Origin: Cloeon dipterum
Taxonomy: Eukaryota > Arthropoda > Insecta > Ephemeroptera > Baetidae
Length of the DNA: 64,000 nt
Assembly (NCBI RefSeq): GCF_949628265.1
Contig: NC_088786.1
Span: 34,679,681 to 34,743,680, forward strand
Reading direction: 5' to 3'
The position numbers and the translations under genes are program-made. Positions 1 through 9,171 of the stretch are shown piece by piece (the first letter of the stretch is position 1; each line of letters starts with the position of its first letter). The notes under the pieces are model-generated. The model had not been told where the DNA came from. It was given only the letters and a program-made list of their open reading frames with translations, and searched no databases.

Positions 1-35
1 GTGTAGCAACATAAATATATTTCTCGTTTTGCAGC

Positions 36-415
36 CACCATATGGTGCAACGCCTCGTGTATACCGCCGTCGGTTATCTTATAACACCAAGAGCAACAGA
101 GGAGAAGAGCGTAAGACAAAATTAGTATAAGATCATTGAATTAATGAGTTTCGACACATTATATGCAGGGTGCAGAATTTACCAGATTTTTATATTTTTA
201 CCATACCAGGTGGTATTTTTACCAGTTATTTTTTAACTGCGGGGCACACTTTCAACTACTTCTAACTTATTGTGCTATGATGAAAATTTCACTTTTCTGG
301 TAAATACCAAAATACCTGGTAAAAACTTGGTAGTATTGACCGTTGCTGGTAAATACCATACTTGGTAAAAACTTGGGTACCCTTATTGATATTATGTGAA
401 TCAAGTTTGCTTTTA
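36..415 (+). pseudogene. RpL34: RpL34 exon-1 fragment (truncated, frameshifted)
   Basis: From the ATG at about 42 the DNA matches RpL34 exon 1, including the splice acceptor and the CCACC before the start codon. A 2-nt TA insertion after codon 6 breaks the frame. The exon ends at a normal gtaaga donor near 110, followed by recognisable intron-1 sequence. That intron is interrupted at about 166-393 by a foldback insertion and resumes briefly near 394-415. Exons 2 and 3 are absent, so no L34 protein can be made. It is one of five L34-derived loci in the first 9.2 kb. Confidence 0.8.
166..393. mobile_element. Small foldback insertion in RpL34 fragment
   Basis: The segment starts CAGGGTGCAG and ends close to GTACCCT. 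Its two halves carry inverted copies of an ACCAG/CTGGTAAATACC motif: accataccaggtgg on the left, and ctggtaaata twice on the right. It splits L34 intron-1 sequence that is continuous in the intact copies. This fits a non-autonomous DNA element of about 230 bp. The CAGGG...CCCT ends resemble hAT-type termini, but no clean target-site duplication could be read, so the exact limits are uncertain. Confidence 0.45.
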
Positions 416-419
416 TGGG

Positions 420-737
420 CCCTGATCTTTAAAACACGCGGTGGAGAAAGAAATTTTAGAAATTTCCGCGCCGTGCGGAGTTGCCAAAATGCAGAAAAAT
501 AGGCAAACCACAACAACTGCACGTCAAATGAGCGAATTTCCGTTTTAGGCGAATTCCGAGTCGCCGCGTTGACTTTCGCGGGGCCTGAAATGACGAAAAA
601 ACGGATTCTTCAGTCACGAGGGGGTGAGTGGAGGGCGAGGAGCTCGCGAAATAAGCCATTGGGACCTTGCAAGAGTTTTTGAAATCTTCGCGCTGAGCGT
701 AATCGCGAAAACTGAGAAATTTAAGAATTCTAAGACT
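420..737. other. No gene recognised; GC-richer block
   Basis: This block has higher GC than its flanks. A 94-codon minus-strand open frame (740-456) begins just where homology to the thickveins upstream region ends. The frame has no recognisable domain and an arginine- and serine-rich, low-complexity composition, so I do not call it a gene. Confidence 0.5.
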
Positions 738-1382
738 CATAAGACCGACGTCATGAAATCAGAGGAAAAGATTTCTTGAAGGAGCGTTGCGACACGACGT
801 CAATCGGTACTACATAGCTTATTGTTAGATCATTTTTCTGTGTATGGTACGTGCAGCCAATCATGATGCCGATGATGCGGTTTGTTGGATAACGTCAGTG
901 CGCAAATAAGAGTAAAAAGTTCAACACATTCAGGCTTTTACCTAGTTGTTGAGCCATAGAGTACATAATAGTATGGCCACTAAAGTTAACATTGTCAATG
1001 TTATGAGATAATCGATTATGTTTGACCGATTTAAAAAAAGCCTGACTTTTAGAACTATTTTATCTCTACGGATTCTTTTAGTTTTCCCCGCTGTTTCTCA
1101 ACTACAGATTAAGGTTAAAGTTTGCAAACCATCAGCAGAGAATATTATGTCCATGTTCGCTGCTAAATTTGTCATTTTTTTTAGTCATAAAATTACCCTT
1201 GATATTCATGTAATTTTCCTAACAGTATGACAATTTCTCAACGTGGTTAAAAAAATCTCTGCACGAGGCTTCCTAACGCTTATACACTTAACATTTGTGG
1301 ACGTAGACTTAATATAAAAATTCAGTTTGTCTTCTTTATGGAATTTAATACTAAGTAAGTAACTAACAATCACTTCTTAATC
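738..1382 (-). repeat. Inverted duplicate of RpL34-B 3' flank and tkv upstream region
   Basis: Read on the minus strand, this follows the stop codon of the minus-strand RpL34 gene and matches 9,172-9,793, the flank of the plus-strand gene up to the thickveins ATG. Short shared blocks are easily found, for example the stretch around ccaatcatgatg near 860 against its complement near 9,645. Identity looks like roughly three quarters with indels. Homology stops abruptly at about 738, corresponding to 9,793, one base before the tkv start codon. Confidence 0.75.
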
Positions 1383-2477
1383 TTAAGATTTTCCTTTTAA
1401 CGCCTTGGCCTGAGCCTGCTGTGCCTTCAGAACTTTAACTACAATCTTCTGTTCCTCAATAAGGAACGAACGCACAATCCTGTAAACAAATATAAAACTG
1501 TTAGCTACATGATATTTCTGAGGGTTAGAGATTAACATAACAATTTAATACATAATTTGAATTTAATTTAATTAATACTTTATTTAACTAAATGATGAAA
1601 ATGAAGAATAATGAAACATTAATACAACCTACTTGGATAAATAAATATGTATATATTCGTGTCTATATAACACGGAAATAAAAATAAATAATTAATCAAA
1701 AATAGAGCAAATTACTAGGCCTGTGTTTAGCTCAAGGTAAATTATTATGCTTGCCTGTTATAATTAAAGCCTGAAACCAACTTACAAAATATACATTGAG
1801 TGTGTGATGCCGTAGAAAATAGTTAAATAATGTTTTATTTTTGTAAGATTTAAAAAAAAATCTGATTACATATGTTCCAAAAATGAAAACATCCATGCAC
1901 CAAAAAGCGATAGAGATTAGTATATTGCTTAATGGACTGCAGAACCATTATCATAAAAAATATTAAATTCGCTAAATTGACATAATTATTAAATAAATGT
2001 AATGGTCCTAGCAAGTGGATTTTTTTAGTAATAATGTGACAAACCTCTCCTTTACGCAACGGTGGCAGATCACACCACCGTAGGACCTCCTGACCGACTT
2101 GTTGTGTCTCTTCATACGAGACTTTTCCATCGGCCTCGCGGGCTTGACGCCTCTGAGGGTCTCCTTACATTGTCCACAGCGAGGAGCCTTCTTCGGCTTC
2201 TTTAAGTACTGGTAGACCAGCCGGCCACCAGGAGTCCGAACGCTGAAAGCCGAAATGGTTTTCAGTCAATTTCTCGAATGGCTAGTAGTGACCAAAAAAA
2301 GGTCTCAAAGTACCAGTTTTCTGGCCAAAATTAACAAGCGCAAACTTGATTCACATAATATAGAATGCGTCAAACTCATTAATTCAAGGATTTTATATAA
2401 ATTTTGACTTACACTCGTCTTCTGTTACTCTCTGTATTGTAGGATAACCTACGGCGGTACACGAGGCGTTGCACCAT
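1383..2477 (-). CDS. RpL34: 60S ribosomal protein L34 (copy A)
   Basis: Cytosolic large-subunit ribosomal protein eL34. Coding exons on the minus strand are 2477-2413, 2242-2045 and 1479-1383, in frame across GT-AG introns, giving 119 aa, the usual family length. It begins MVQRLVYRRRLSYNTESN. It has the GGRLVYQYLKK segment, zinc-ribbon-like cysteine pairs (CGQC and CHRC) and the family-typical end IVRAFLIEEQKIVVKVLKAQ. The start ATG lies 5 nt after a splice acceptor, implying a non-coding first exon upstream. It differs from copy B mostly at synonymous sites, plus one Ile/Met change and the last residues, while introns and flanks have diverged. That suggests purifying selection or gene conversion keeps it functional. 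Which copy is expressed cannot be told from sequence. Confidence 0.93.
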
Positions 2478-2611
2478 GGTGGCTGAAAAAAAGATAAATA
2501 ATACTTCTGTTACTACAACGATTCAACTGAAGTTTCAGTCACAGATGACATCCTTTGCGATTAATACATAAATTGGTGCAGTTTAAACTAACGTGCAACT
2601 CAGGATGATTT
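2478..2611 (-). promoter_or_regulatory. RpL34-A 5' flank and UTR-intron end
   Basis: Going upstream from the copy A ATG comes a strong acceptor (a T-rich tract then CAG/CCACC) and about 130 bp shared with copy B, the pseudogene and a fragment at 3,121. All four copies start abruptly at the same AATCATCCTGAG-like sequence. The block could be the 3' part of a 5'-UTR intron or a proximal promoter. The non-coding first exon itself was not located. Confidence 0.5.
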
Positions 2612-2728
2612 AGATTTAGAAGGAATAAAATAGAAATACTTCATGCACCTGATCTGTGTATGTGTATGTGCAACGACTAGAAGACTAGAAGTAGAAGCAG
2701 AAGTTGTGGAGGACTGGAGGAGAGGAAT

Positions 2729-3056
2729 AAGGAGAGTAAACTGAGTAAAGCTAGGAGATGCGAATGCGAAATCGAAATAGCAGCCGGAGTCACCAAAGGA
2801 GGGGAATTGGTGGGGGTGAACGTCGCTTGTTCGCTGGATGTTATCCCCCACCTCTTTCCCTCTTTTGGTGTGACTCTCATGGCTGCTCTTTCGCATCTCC
2901 TAGCTTTACACTCCTTAGTCAGTAGTCAGTAAGGAGAATTTAAAGCTTAGGGGAAGCGAAACAACAGGACGACCCTACTCCTTCCCCTTTTTTGATGACT
3001 CTGGCTGGTTGGCTCTTGTTTCGCATCCTGGGACTTTATTTACTCTCCTTAACTCT
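2729..3056. mobile_element. Nested palindromic foldback element
   Basis: The outer ends are inverted copies: AAGGAGAGTAAA at 2,729 and TTTACTCTCCTT near 3,045. Inside are further inverted pairs, including AAAGCTAGGAGATGCGAA near 2,747 against its complement near 2,893-2,911, and AGCGAAACAA near 2,955 against TTGTTTCGC near 3,018. The whole can fold as hairpins within a larger hairpin. There is no coding capacity. It is most likely a MITE-like foldback element, or a dimer of one. Confidence 0.6.
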
Positions 3057-3120
3057 TCCATATCTTGTAGACGTCGTAAACAGCAAAAGGTGCTTGAATT
3101 ATTTCATTATTTTCAAATTT

Positions 3121-3215
3121 AAATCATCCTGAGTAGCACGCGTTAGTTTAAAAACTGCGTATAAATTATCGTATATAGGATGTGATCTATTACTAGAACT
3201 TCAGTTGAGTCGGTA
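3121..3215 (+). repeat. Isolated copy of RpL34 5' flank
   Basis: About 95 bp match the 5' flank of the L34 genes, from the shared AATCATCCTGAG boundary through the ACTTCAGTTGAGTCGGT block. No L34 exon follows. It is a truncated or decayed duplicate. Confidence 0.65.
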
Positions 3216-3593
3216 TAGTAACATACTTTTTTTCTCACAACAATCAACAATAAAATCGATAATATCTCACAATAAGTATCACTCCATTGTCAGTTTATCT
3301 CAATTAAAAAAGATACTCGTTTTATTGTTGATTTTTAGCCAAAAGCATTGCTGCCGTATGGTTTTTCGACAACTAGCTCTTTCCCTTCTGAATAGAAAAT
3401 TCCTGGAATTTTTTCGTTTTGTATTGAGCAAAAATCCTTTACATTGGAGAGATTGATTCTCGATCTCTTGTATTAGGTCTCGTATTTTTCTTTAAATTCC
3501 GTGCTATAACTCATGCAATTTCACTGCGATTTCAGACTTACATATAATCTAGCTAGTGTGAATTCTTCACTGAATTTGCTTTCTTTTGACGTG

Positions 3594-3766
3594 CAGCGGG
3601 AGCCAGATATGCGATAAAATTGTTCCCTTTGCGCAGATCCAAGATGGCGTCTGAATGTGGGAAACAAAAAGTTCTCTTTGGATTCCGCCTACGTGACCGT
3701 TTTTTCGCACCATATTCCACCGGACGCCATAACTGCGCATATCGCACGAATCTGGACCCCCCGCTG
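3594..3766. mobile_element. MITE, CAGCGGG family, copy 1
   Basis: This 173-bp element starts CAGCGGGAGCCAGAT and ends with the inverted form ATCTGGACCCCCCGCTG-like. Internal inverted blocks (ATGGCGTC / GACGCCAT) make it palindromic. A second copy with the same ends and internal blocks lies at 35,373-35,635. It has no ORF and is a non-autonomous DNA transposon. The neighbouring intervals 3,216-3,593 and 3,767-4,320 hold nothing I recognise. Confidence 0.7.
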
Positions 3767-4320
3767 TTTACGTGCTGAAAACCAAAATCAGTTCAGCTAT
3801 TCGCCGTAGGAACGTCGGAAAAGATTTTTTTTATTTAAAAAATAGTCAGTGGCGAGCTTTTTTCGAAATTATAGATAAATTGTTAGTGCACTCCTGTATT
3901 TGCCGCACCTGGTAGTACGTTTGTCGAGAATAAGAGACTGCCGCGCGCGGTGCAGCCTTTGCATTGTTCAACGCGGTGCAAATTTTTGAAAACAAATAAA
4001 ATAATCAAACCGATTAAACTGCTATTGGTAAATCCGGCATTTCAAATAACAATCAAGATTATTTTATTGAAGGGGTGGTTGCAGATATTTGTTTCCATGC
4101 AGATTGCCAGAAAATTGAACGCTAGAAATCCGTTCCGTAAAATTAAATTCAGGCATGCTGGAAAAGTGCACAGCAACTAATGCAGTATATATAGCGAGTC
4201 GTAAAATATTGAAAATTTCACTCTAACGATGGCACTATACTGCGGTAATGAAGATATTTAAGAATTTTCCTTTAGATTTAAAAATTTGATATTGACGCGA
4301 CTCGGTTGCGACGAGTGTAA

Positions 4321-5045
4321 ATCATTCTGAGTTACTTTAAACTGCACAAATTTATTGATGTTTTGCAAAGGATGTCATCTGTGACTGAAACTTCAGTTGA
4401 ATCGGTGTAGTAATAACAGAAGTTTTTATCTTTTTCAGCCACCATGGTGCAACGGCTTATTGTGTATCGCCGTTGGTTATTCTACAACACAGAGCAACCG
4501 TAGACGAGTGCAAGACAAAATTTATATAAAATCCTTGAATTAATGTGTTTGACACATATTCTATATTATGTGAATAACGTTTGCGCTTGTTAATTTTGGT
4601 CAGAAAACTAGCACTTTGTGACCTTTGTTTTGGTCCCCACTAGCCATGTGCTACATTTGTTTGCATTCGAGAAATTGACTGAAAACCATTTCGGCTTTCA
4701 GGGTAAGAAACCTCTGGTGGACGTCTGGTCTACCAGTACCTGAAGAAGCCTAAGAAGGCTCCCCGTTGTGGGCAATGTAAGAAGACCCTCCGATGAGTTC
4801 ATCCCGCGAGACCCGATGGAGAAGTCTCGCATGAAGAGACGTAATAAGTCAGTCACCGTTGTGAAAAGAGTGGTTAGTCACATTATTACTAAACAAATCC
4901 TTTTGCATGAACCATTAAATTTATTAAATTAATATGTACTTCAATTGTGCTAATTTAATATTTTGTGTTATACTGTATGTGCAATTCATTAAGTAATTCA
5001 TTATTTATTGCTTTTTGATGCATGGATGTATGCATTTTAGGAATT
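4321..5045 (+). pseudogene. RpL34: RpL34 pseudogene with retained introns
   Basis: This duplicate includes the 5' flank, exon 1 (ATG at 4,444), intron 1, exon 2 (about 4,700-4,872) and the start of intron 2. Exon 1 has a codon insertion and then a small deletion that brings a TAG into frame. Exon 2 has a changed acceptor region, several indels and a premature stop in the segment equivalent to LRGVKPARP. Exon 3 is not found before the sequence becomes AT-rich. Because introns are retained, it arose by DNA duplication rather than retroposition. Confidence 0.85.
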
Positions 5046-5747
5046 AAAATATGTTAAAAAAATAATAATATAAATCTAGATAATCAGTAAATATATAATA
5101 CCATGTATAATTTGTTATTAATTTATACAATATAGGGTTTAATATATGTAATAAATTAATTAATAATTTCAATAAAATGTTCAGTAGGATATTAATTAAA
5201 TATACATATCCCTTATTATTAAGATCTATGTTACGACTAATCACATAATGTTAAAAGAGAGCGACGGGCAATGTGCGCACACCCTAGAACCCCTTAAAAA
5301 ATAATAACCTAATGTCTTACTTATAAATCTACCTTTACATTTTTGTTTTGACCTCACAAATATTATTTTACTGATTAAGAGTTACAAAAAAGTTGCCAAT
5401 TTATTAGATGTTATTAAATAATTTATTGCTCTAGTAAAAATAAGAATGAAAATATCAAGTTCTAATTTATTACCGTATCATATCTTCTTGTTTATTAAGT
5501 ACACACTATAGCAACAACATATCATATAAATGCTTCTCAAATAAAGGATTATTCTTATCAGGTAGTTGATTTATCAAACAGTGGTCTGAACAAAGAAGAA
5601 TCACAGTGACTAGCGGCAATGCTGCCAAAGAGTGTTTTGTCTGCGCAGTTGTTGTAGGATTGGACACTCATTGGCAGTGCTGATGAAACCGAAGTTTGCT
5701 TTCACGGAACACGATATTGTAGGTTACGGGGCGACGATTAATGAATG
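5046..5747. other. AT-rich spacer and VTI1A 3' region
   Basis: From 5,046 to about 5,570 the DNA is very AT-rich with no coding signal. The part nearest 5,748 is probably the 3' UTR of VTI1A, which reads towards lower coordinates. No other feature was recognised. Confidence 0.5.
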
Positions 5748-7802
5748 TTATTTAGACGCTGAAAGGTAAACTGCAAATATGATAGCACCGGTGATGGCCA
5801 CTCCGACCACAAATAATATCACTCTGTGTTGAATCGATCTGGCGATCATGGAATTTAAGATTCGCGAGCTTCGTCCGAGCTCTGCATCGGTTTCACGCAA
5901 CTGCCCAACAGCAAAGAGATTCGATTAGAGTGCGCAATTTAGAATAAGAAGCTGAATTGTTTGAAATTAAAAAGCTTGATACTTACTCGATTCCGAGTCC
6001 GTTGAATAGTTTCTCGCTGGGAATGTAAATCTCGCAGAACCGACGAACCGATCTCTTCAGTCTCAAGAGCGACCCTGTAACCTGCCTGGAGGTGCCTGCC
6101 AGTTCGCTCTATTTTCTCAGAGTTGTCTAGCAGCCTTTGTCTCTGCTCCTCTTGAAAACCCGCCCCTCCAGCGTCGCCAAACAAGCTGCCGTTGTCTTCA
6201 CTTAAGCCTGAAAAAAAAACCAGATTTACCATAAAAATAACCAAGATTTTTAATTTACGAACCATCATGGTAGGTAGATGATTTTGATTTAAGTTCAGTT
6301 GCTAGTCTTTTCAGTTCCGCTTTGTAGCTGTCTAGCCTATTTGAAAACTTTGGTCTGGAGGAAGAGTCGATTTCTCGGATTTCAAGCTCCATTTGTTCCA
6401 ACTAAAAAAATCGTAATTTTAAATTGCAAAAATCAACTTATGGATTAAAAAAACTCACAAGTTCCTTGGCCTCTTCAATTTGTCGTTCTGTGTTGAAAGT
6501 GGCATCTTTTCTGTCAGCTGTAAAAGACCAAATAGAAATAATTAGGTTAAAAAGATGAAATAATTACACAATGATTTATTTTAAAAATTAAACTGGGAGA
6601 GTATTATAAAATACATTATGTTTAGTCAATTCAATTTATTATAGAGCCGAAAAATATATCCAATTTAATCCTCATTGCACTCCATTCAGTCCATCGTCTG
6701 AGATTTTGTATTCCAATTTCACCCCACACTGCACTTCAGGCGAAAAAACCACCTCGAAAAGCCTCCTGTTCTCAATTTTGCTCATCCACAGTCTTGTCCT
6801 GAGCAGATTGGCCCAACTGAGGCCCAGAGCAGGTGCTAATTGGCTGGTCCCACTTTCTGAAGGCACGTCAGACACTTGGTTCACGCAGAGGACAGCTGCA
6901 TCAAATCGCTCGGACAAAACCTCCAGCTGGCGGACCACTGCTCTGAAAGACTTCGCCCTTTCTCCTGCCCCGGCTTCCAGGTCGGTGCGAAAAATCCCAG
7001 CGACGGAATCGATAATAATCAATCGCACAGGACGAGATTTCATTAGAGCTGTACATTCTGACAGACATTTCATCAAATCCTCTTTCTCCGTCAGCTGGCG
7101 AACGTAAACATTGTCCGAGTAGGCTAGGCGTGTGATCTCTTGCGGCAAGTCTTGTCTCTCAGCGATCTTTGAGGACATTTGGTTCAGCCTTTTTGAAGGG
7201 AACTTGCCCTCAGTGCTGATGTACAAGGCACCCGAATCGAAACCACCAAAGCTCTTGGGCCACTGACATGTCAAACAAAGCTTGAGGCAAAACTGGGTTT
7301 TGCCACACGCACTGGCACCGGACAGCTCGCTGATGCCTCTATTCCGAATTCCACCACCCAGTAATGCGTCAATTTTGGGACAGCCGGTTGTGAGCGTGCT
7401 TAAAGGAGGCAGCTCGCTTGAGGGCAGGAATTGCTCGGTCAACACTTTGGCCGCCGCCTCTCGTTGCAGCTGCCGGCACCGGGCGAGTGACAGGCCGCAC
7501 TTGCTTTGAATTTCAGCAAGGCTGCATTCCAGCAGCTGCTCTGGAGTCATCTCGCACAAATCAGGACTGCAATTTGAAAATTTCGAAGCCATTTTTCGAC
7601 CGCAACTCCTAGCAAAGCCAACAAAACAGACGGCGTGAAACTCAACGAAACAAATAGTAGCATTCACGGGTATCTAAAATTCAAGAATATACATCGATAA
7701 ATACTCACAGCCTGTCAAATTGGGAATCCGGCCGATTTTCGAGGTTATATCAGCGGTAAGAACAGCGTACTGTTGCTCGTACGTCTCCAAGAGAGCGGCC
7801 AT
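5748..7802 (-). CDS. Vti1a: VTI1A Qb-SNARE
   Basis: Membrane SNARE of the Golgi/endosomal fusion machinery. Minus-strand coding exons are 7802-7709, 6517-6459, 6401-6263, 6207-5987 and 5900-5748, giving 221 aa against about 217 in vertebrates. All junctions keep frame. The N-terminal Habc region begins MAALLETYEQQYAVLTADIT, matching the family's YEQDFAVLTAEIT; this fixes the start, although in-frame upstream Met codons exist. The SNARE motif runs from about residue 125 to 190 (LLDNSEKIERTGRHL, then ETDAELGRSSRILN). A C-terminal transmembrane anchor spans about 198-218, with only a few luminal residues. Intron 1 (1,191 bp) contains the XRCC3 gene on the same strand. The ATG is 281 bp from the divergent RpL34-B ATG. 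Confidence 0.93.
6672..7592 (-). CDS. XRCC3: XRCC3-like RAD51 paralog, intronless
   Basis: RecA/RAD51-family ATPase that in other animals acts with RAD51C in homologous recombination (spindle-B in Drosophila). Single-exon frame of 306 aa from the second in-frame Met (MASKF). An upstream Met at 7,667 would add 25 residues with no family similarity. Walker A is GASACGKT at about 92-99 and Walker B LIIID at about 191-195. The family-typical GALYISTEGKFPSKRL, CVNQVSD and PALGLSWANLLRTRL segments follow. A helix-hairpin-helix-like N-terminus precedes the core. It lies wholly within intron 1 of VTI1A on the same strand, about 120 bp inside the exon-1 donor, so it must use its own promoter there or alternative splicing of the VTI1A primary transcript. 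Confidence 0.9.
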   Translation of the reverse strand: MASKFSNCSPDLCEMTPEQLLECSLAEIQSKCGLSLARCRQLQREAAAKVLTEQFLPSSELPPLSTLTTGCPKIDALLGGGIRNRGISELSGASACGKTQFCLKLCLTCQWPKSFGGFDSGALYISTEGKFPSKRLNQMSSKIAERQDLPQEITRLAYSDNVYVRQLTEKEDLMKCLSECTALMKSRPVRLIIIDSVAGIFRTDLEAGAGERAKSFRAVVRQLEVLSERFDAAVLCVNQVSDVPSESGTSQLAPALGLSWANLLRTRLWMSKIENRRLFEVVFSPEVQCGVKLEYKISDDGLNGVQ

Positions 7803-8083
7803 ATTTGTATTGACACGTGACGTTAGTGACGTCACATCGGACCTGCCTGGGACATGCGCATCGTTTCCCCTCCACGGCTCTTCCTCCATTAACATCCAGA
7901 CGTTGCACACATAGAGGTGCGTGAAGTATTTTTATTTTATTCTTTCTTAATCTTAATCATCCTGAGTTGCACGTTAGTTTAAACTGCACAAATATATTTA
8001 TTAATCGCAAAGGATGTCATCTGTGACTGAAACTTCAGTTGAATCGGTGTATTAACAGAAGTATTTATCTTTTTTCAGCCACC
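7803..8083. promoter_or_regulatory. Divergent RpL34-B / VTI1A promoter region
   Basis: Only 281 bp separate the two start codons. A consensus donor (AG/gtgcgt at about 7,914) and the acceptor just before 8,080 suggest a non-coding RpL34 first exon upstream of 7,914 and an intron of about 165 bp. That exon would then overlap the VTI1A 5' UTR in antisense. From 7,955 the sequence is shared with the other L34 copies; upstream of that it is unique. Confidence 0.55.
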
Positions 8084-9171
8084 ATGGTGCAACGCCTCGT
8101 TTACCGCCGTAGGTTATCCTACAATACAGAGAGCAATAGGAGAAGAGTGTAAGACAAATTTATGTAAAATCCTTGAATTAATGAGTTTGACGCATTCTAT
8201 ATTATGTGAATCAAGTTTGCGCTTGTTAATTTTGGCCAGAAAACTGGTACTTTGAGACCTTTGTTTTGGTCAACCACAAGCCATGTGCTATTTGTTTGGA
8301 CTCGTGAAATTGACTAAAAACCATTTCGGCTTTCAGCGTTCGGACTCCTGGTGGACGCCTAGTCTACCAGTATTTAAAAAAGCCGAAGAAGGCTCCCCGC
8401 TGTGGGCAGTGTAAGGAGACCCTCAGAGGCGTCAAGCCCGCGAGGCCGATGGAAAAGTCTCGTATGAAGAGACATAACAAGTCGGTCCGGAGGTCCTACG
8501 GTGGTGTGATGTGCCACCGTTGCGTGAAGGAGAGGTTTGTCAGATTATTACTAAAAAATCCACTTGCTAGGACCATTACATTTATTTACTAGTTGTGTCA
8601 ATTTAGCGATTTTAATATTTGTATGGTAATGGATCTGCAGTCCATTAAGTAATACATTATTATTTATCGCTTTTTGATGCATGAATGTTTGCATTTTTGG
8701 AACTTATATTGAGTTTTTATATCTTATCAAAATATAACCTCATTTAACTAATGTAATCCATGGCATTACTCTCAAAAGTATGTTTAAGTTGGTTTTCAAT
8801 GTTTCCCAAGTTTTTATTTTGTATAACAGGCTTGCCTAAAGTATCTTGAGGCTAAATACAGGCCAATTAAATCTTGATTTGATAAAAAAAATTTAATTGT
8901 GTTTTAAATACACAGGAAATATCCAAGATACATTAATTTTCATTTTCAAGTGTTGTCAATATATAAGTGAAACAAATTATGAATCAAATTAAGTTCAAAT
9001 AATTAAATATCTATGTCAATCTCTAACCCTTAGAAATATCATGTAGCTAATAGTTAAATATTTGTTTACAGAATCGTTCGTGCGTTCCTCATCGAGGAAC
9101 AAAAAATCGTTGTAAAGGTTCTGAAGGCCCAGCAGGCTCAGGCCAAAGCTGTAAAAGGAAAAAAAGAATAA
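8084..9171 (+). CDS. RpL34: 60S ribosomal protein L34 (copy B)
   Basis: Ribosomal protein eL34. Exons are 8084-8148, 8337-8534 and 9072-9171, giving 120 aa. Splice phases are identical to copy A and the protein is nearly identical: Met for Ile in the GGVMCHRC segment, and the C-terminus ends VKGKKE instead of LKGKS. The ATG sits in CCACCATGG right after an intron acceptor. Its position between VTI1A and thickveins, with a unique upstream region, suggests this is the ancestral locus and copy A the derived one; that is inference. The second intron (537 bp) holds no recognisable snoRNA. Confidence 0.95.

Noticed and set aside
456..740. 94-codon minus-strand open frame
   Set aside because: No recognisable domain, low-complexity composition, and it starts exactly where the duplicated flank ends; likely chance in a GC-richer block.
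2600..2896. 98- and 67-codon minus-strand frames near 2.6-2.9 kb
   Set aside because: They lie in the palindromic foldback element and read Ser/Leu/His-rich low-complexity sequence.
8640..8705. Conserved stretch in RpL34 intron 2 with TGATGC, considered as a C/D snoRNA
   Set aside because: The C box is imperfect, no D box or terminal stem was found, and conservation between copies is explained by the duplication.
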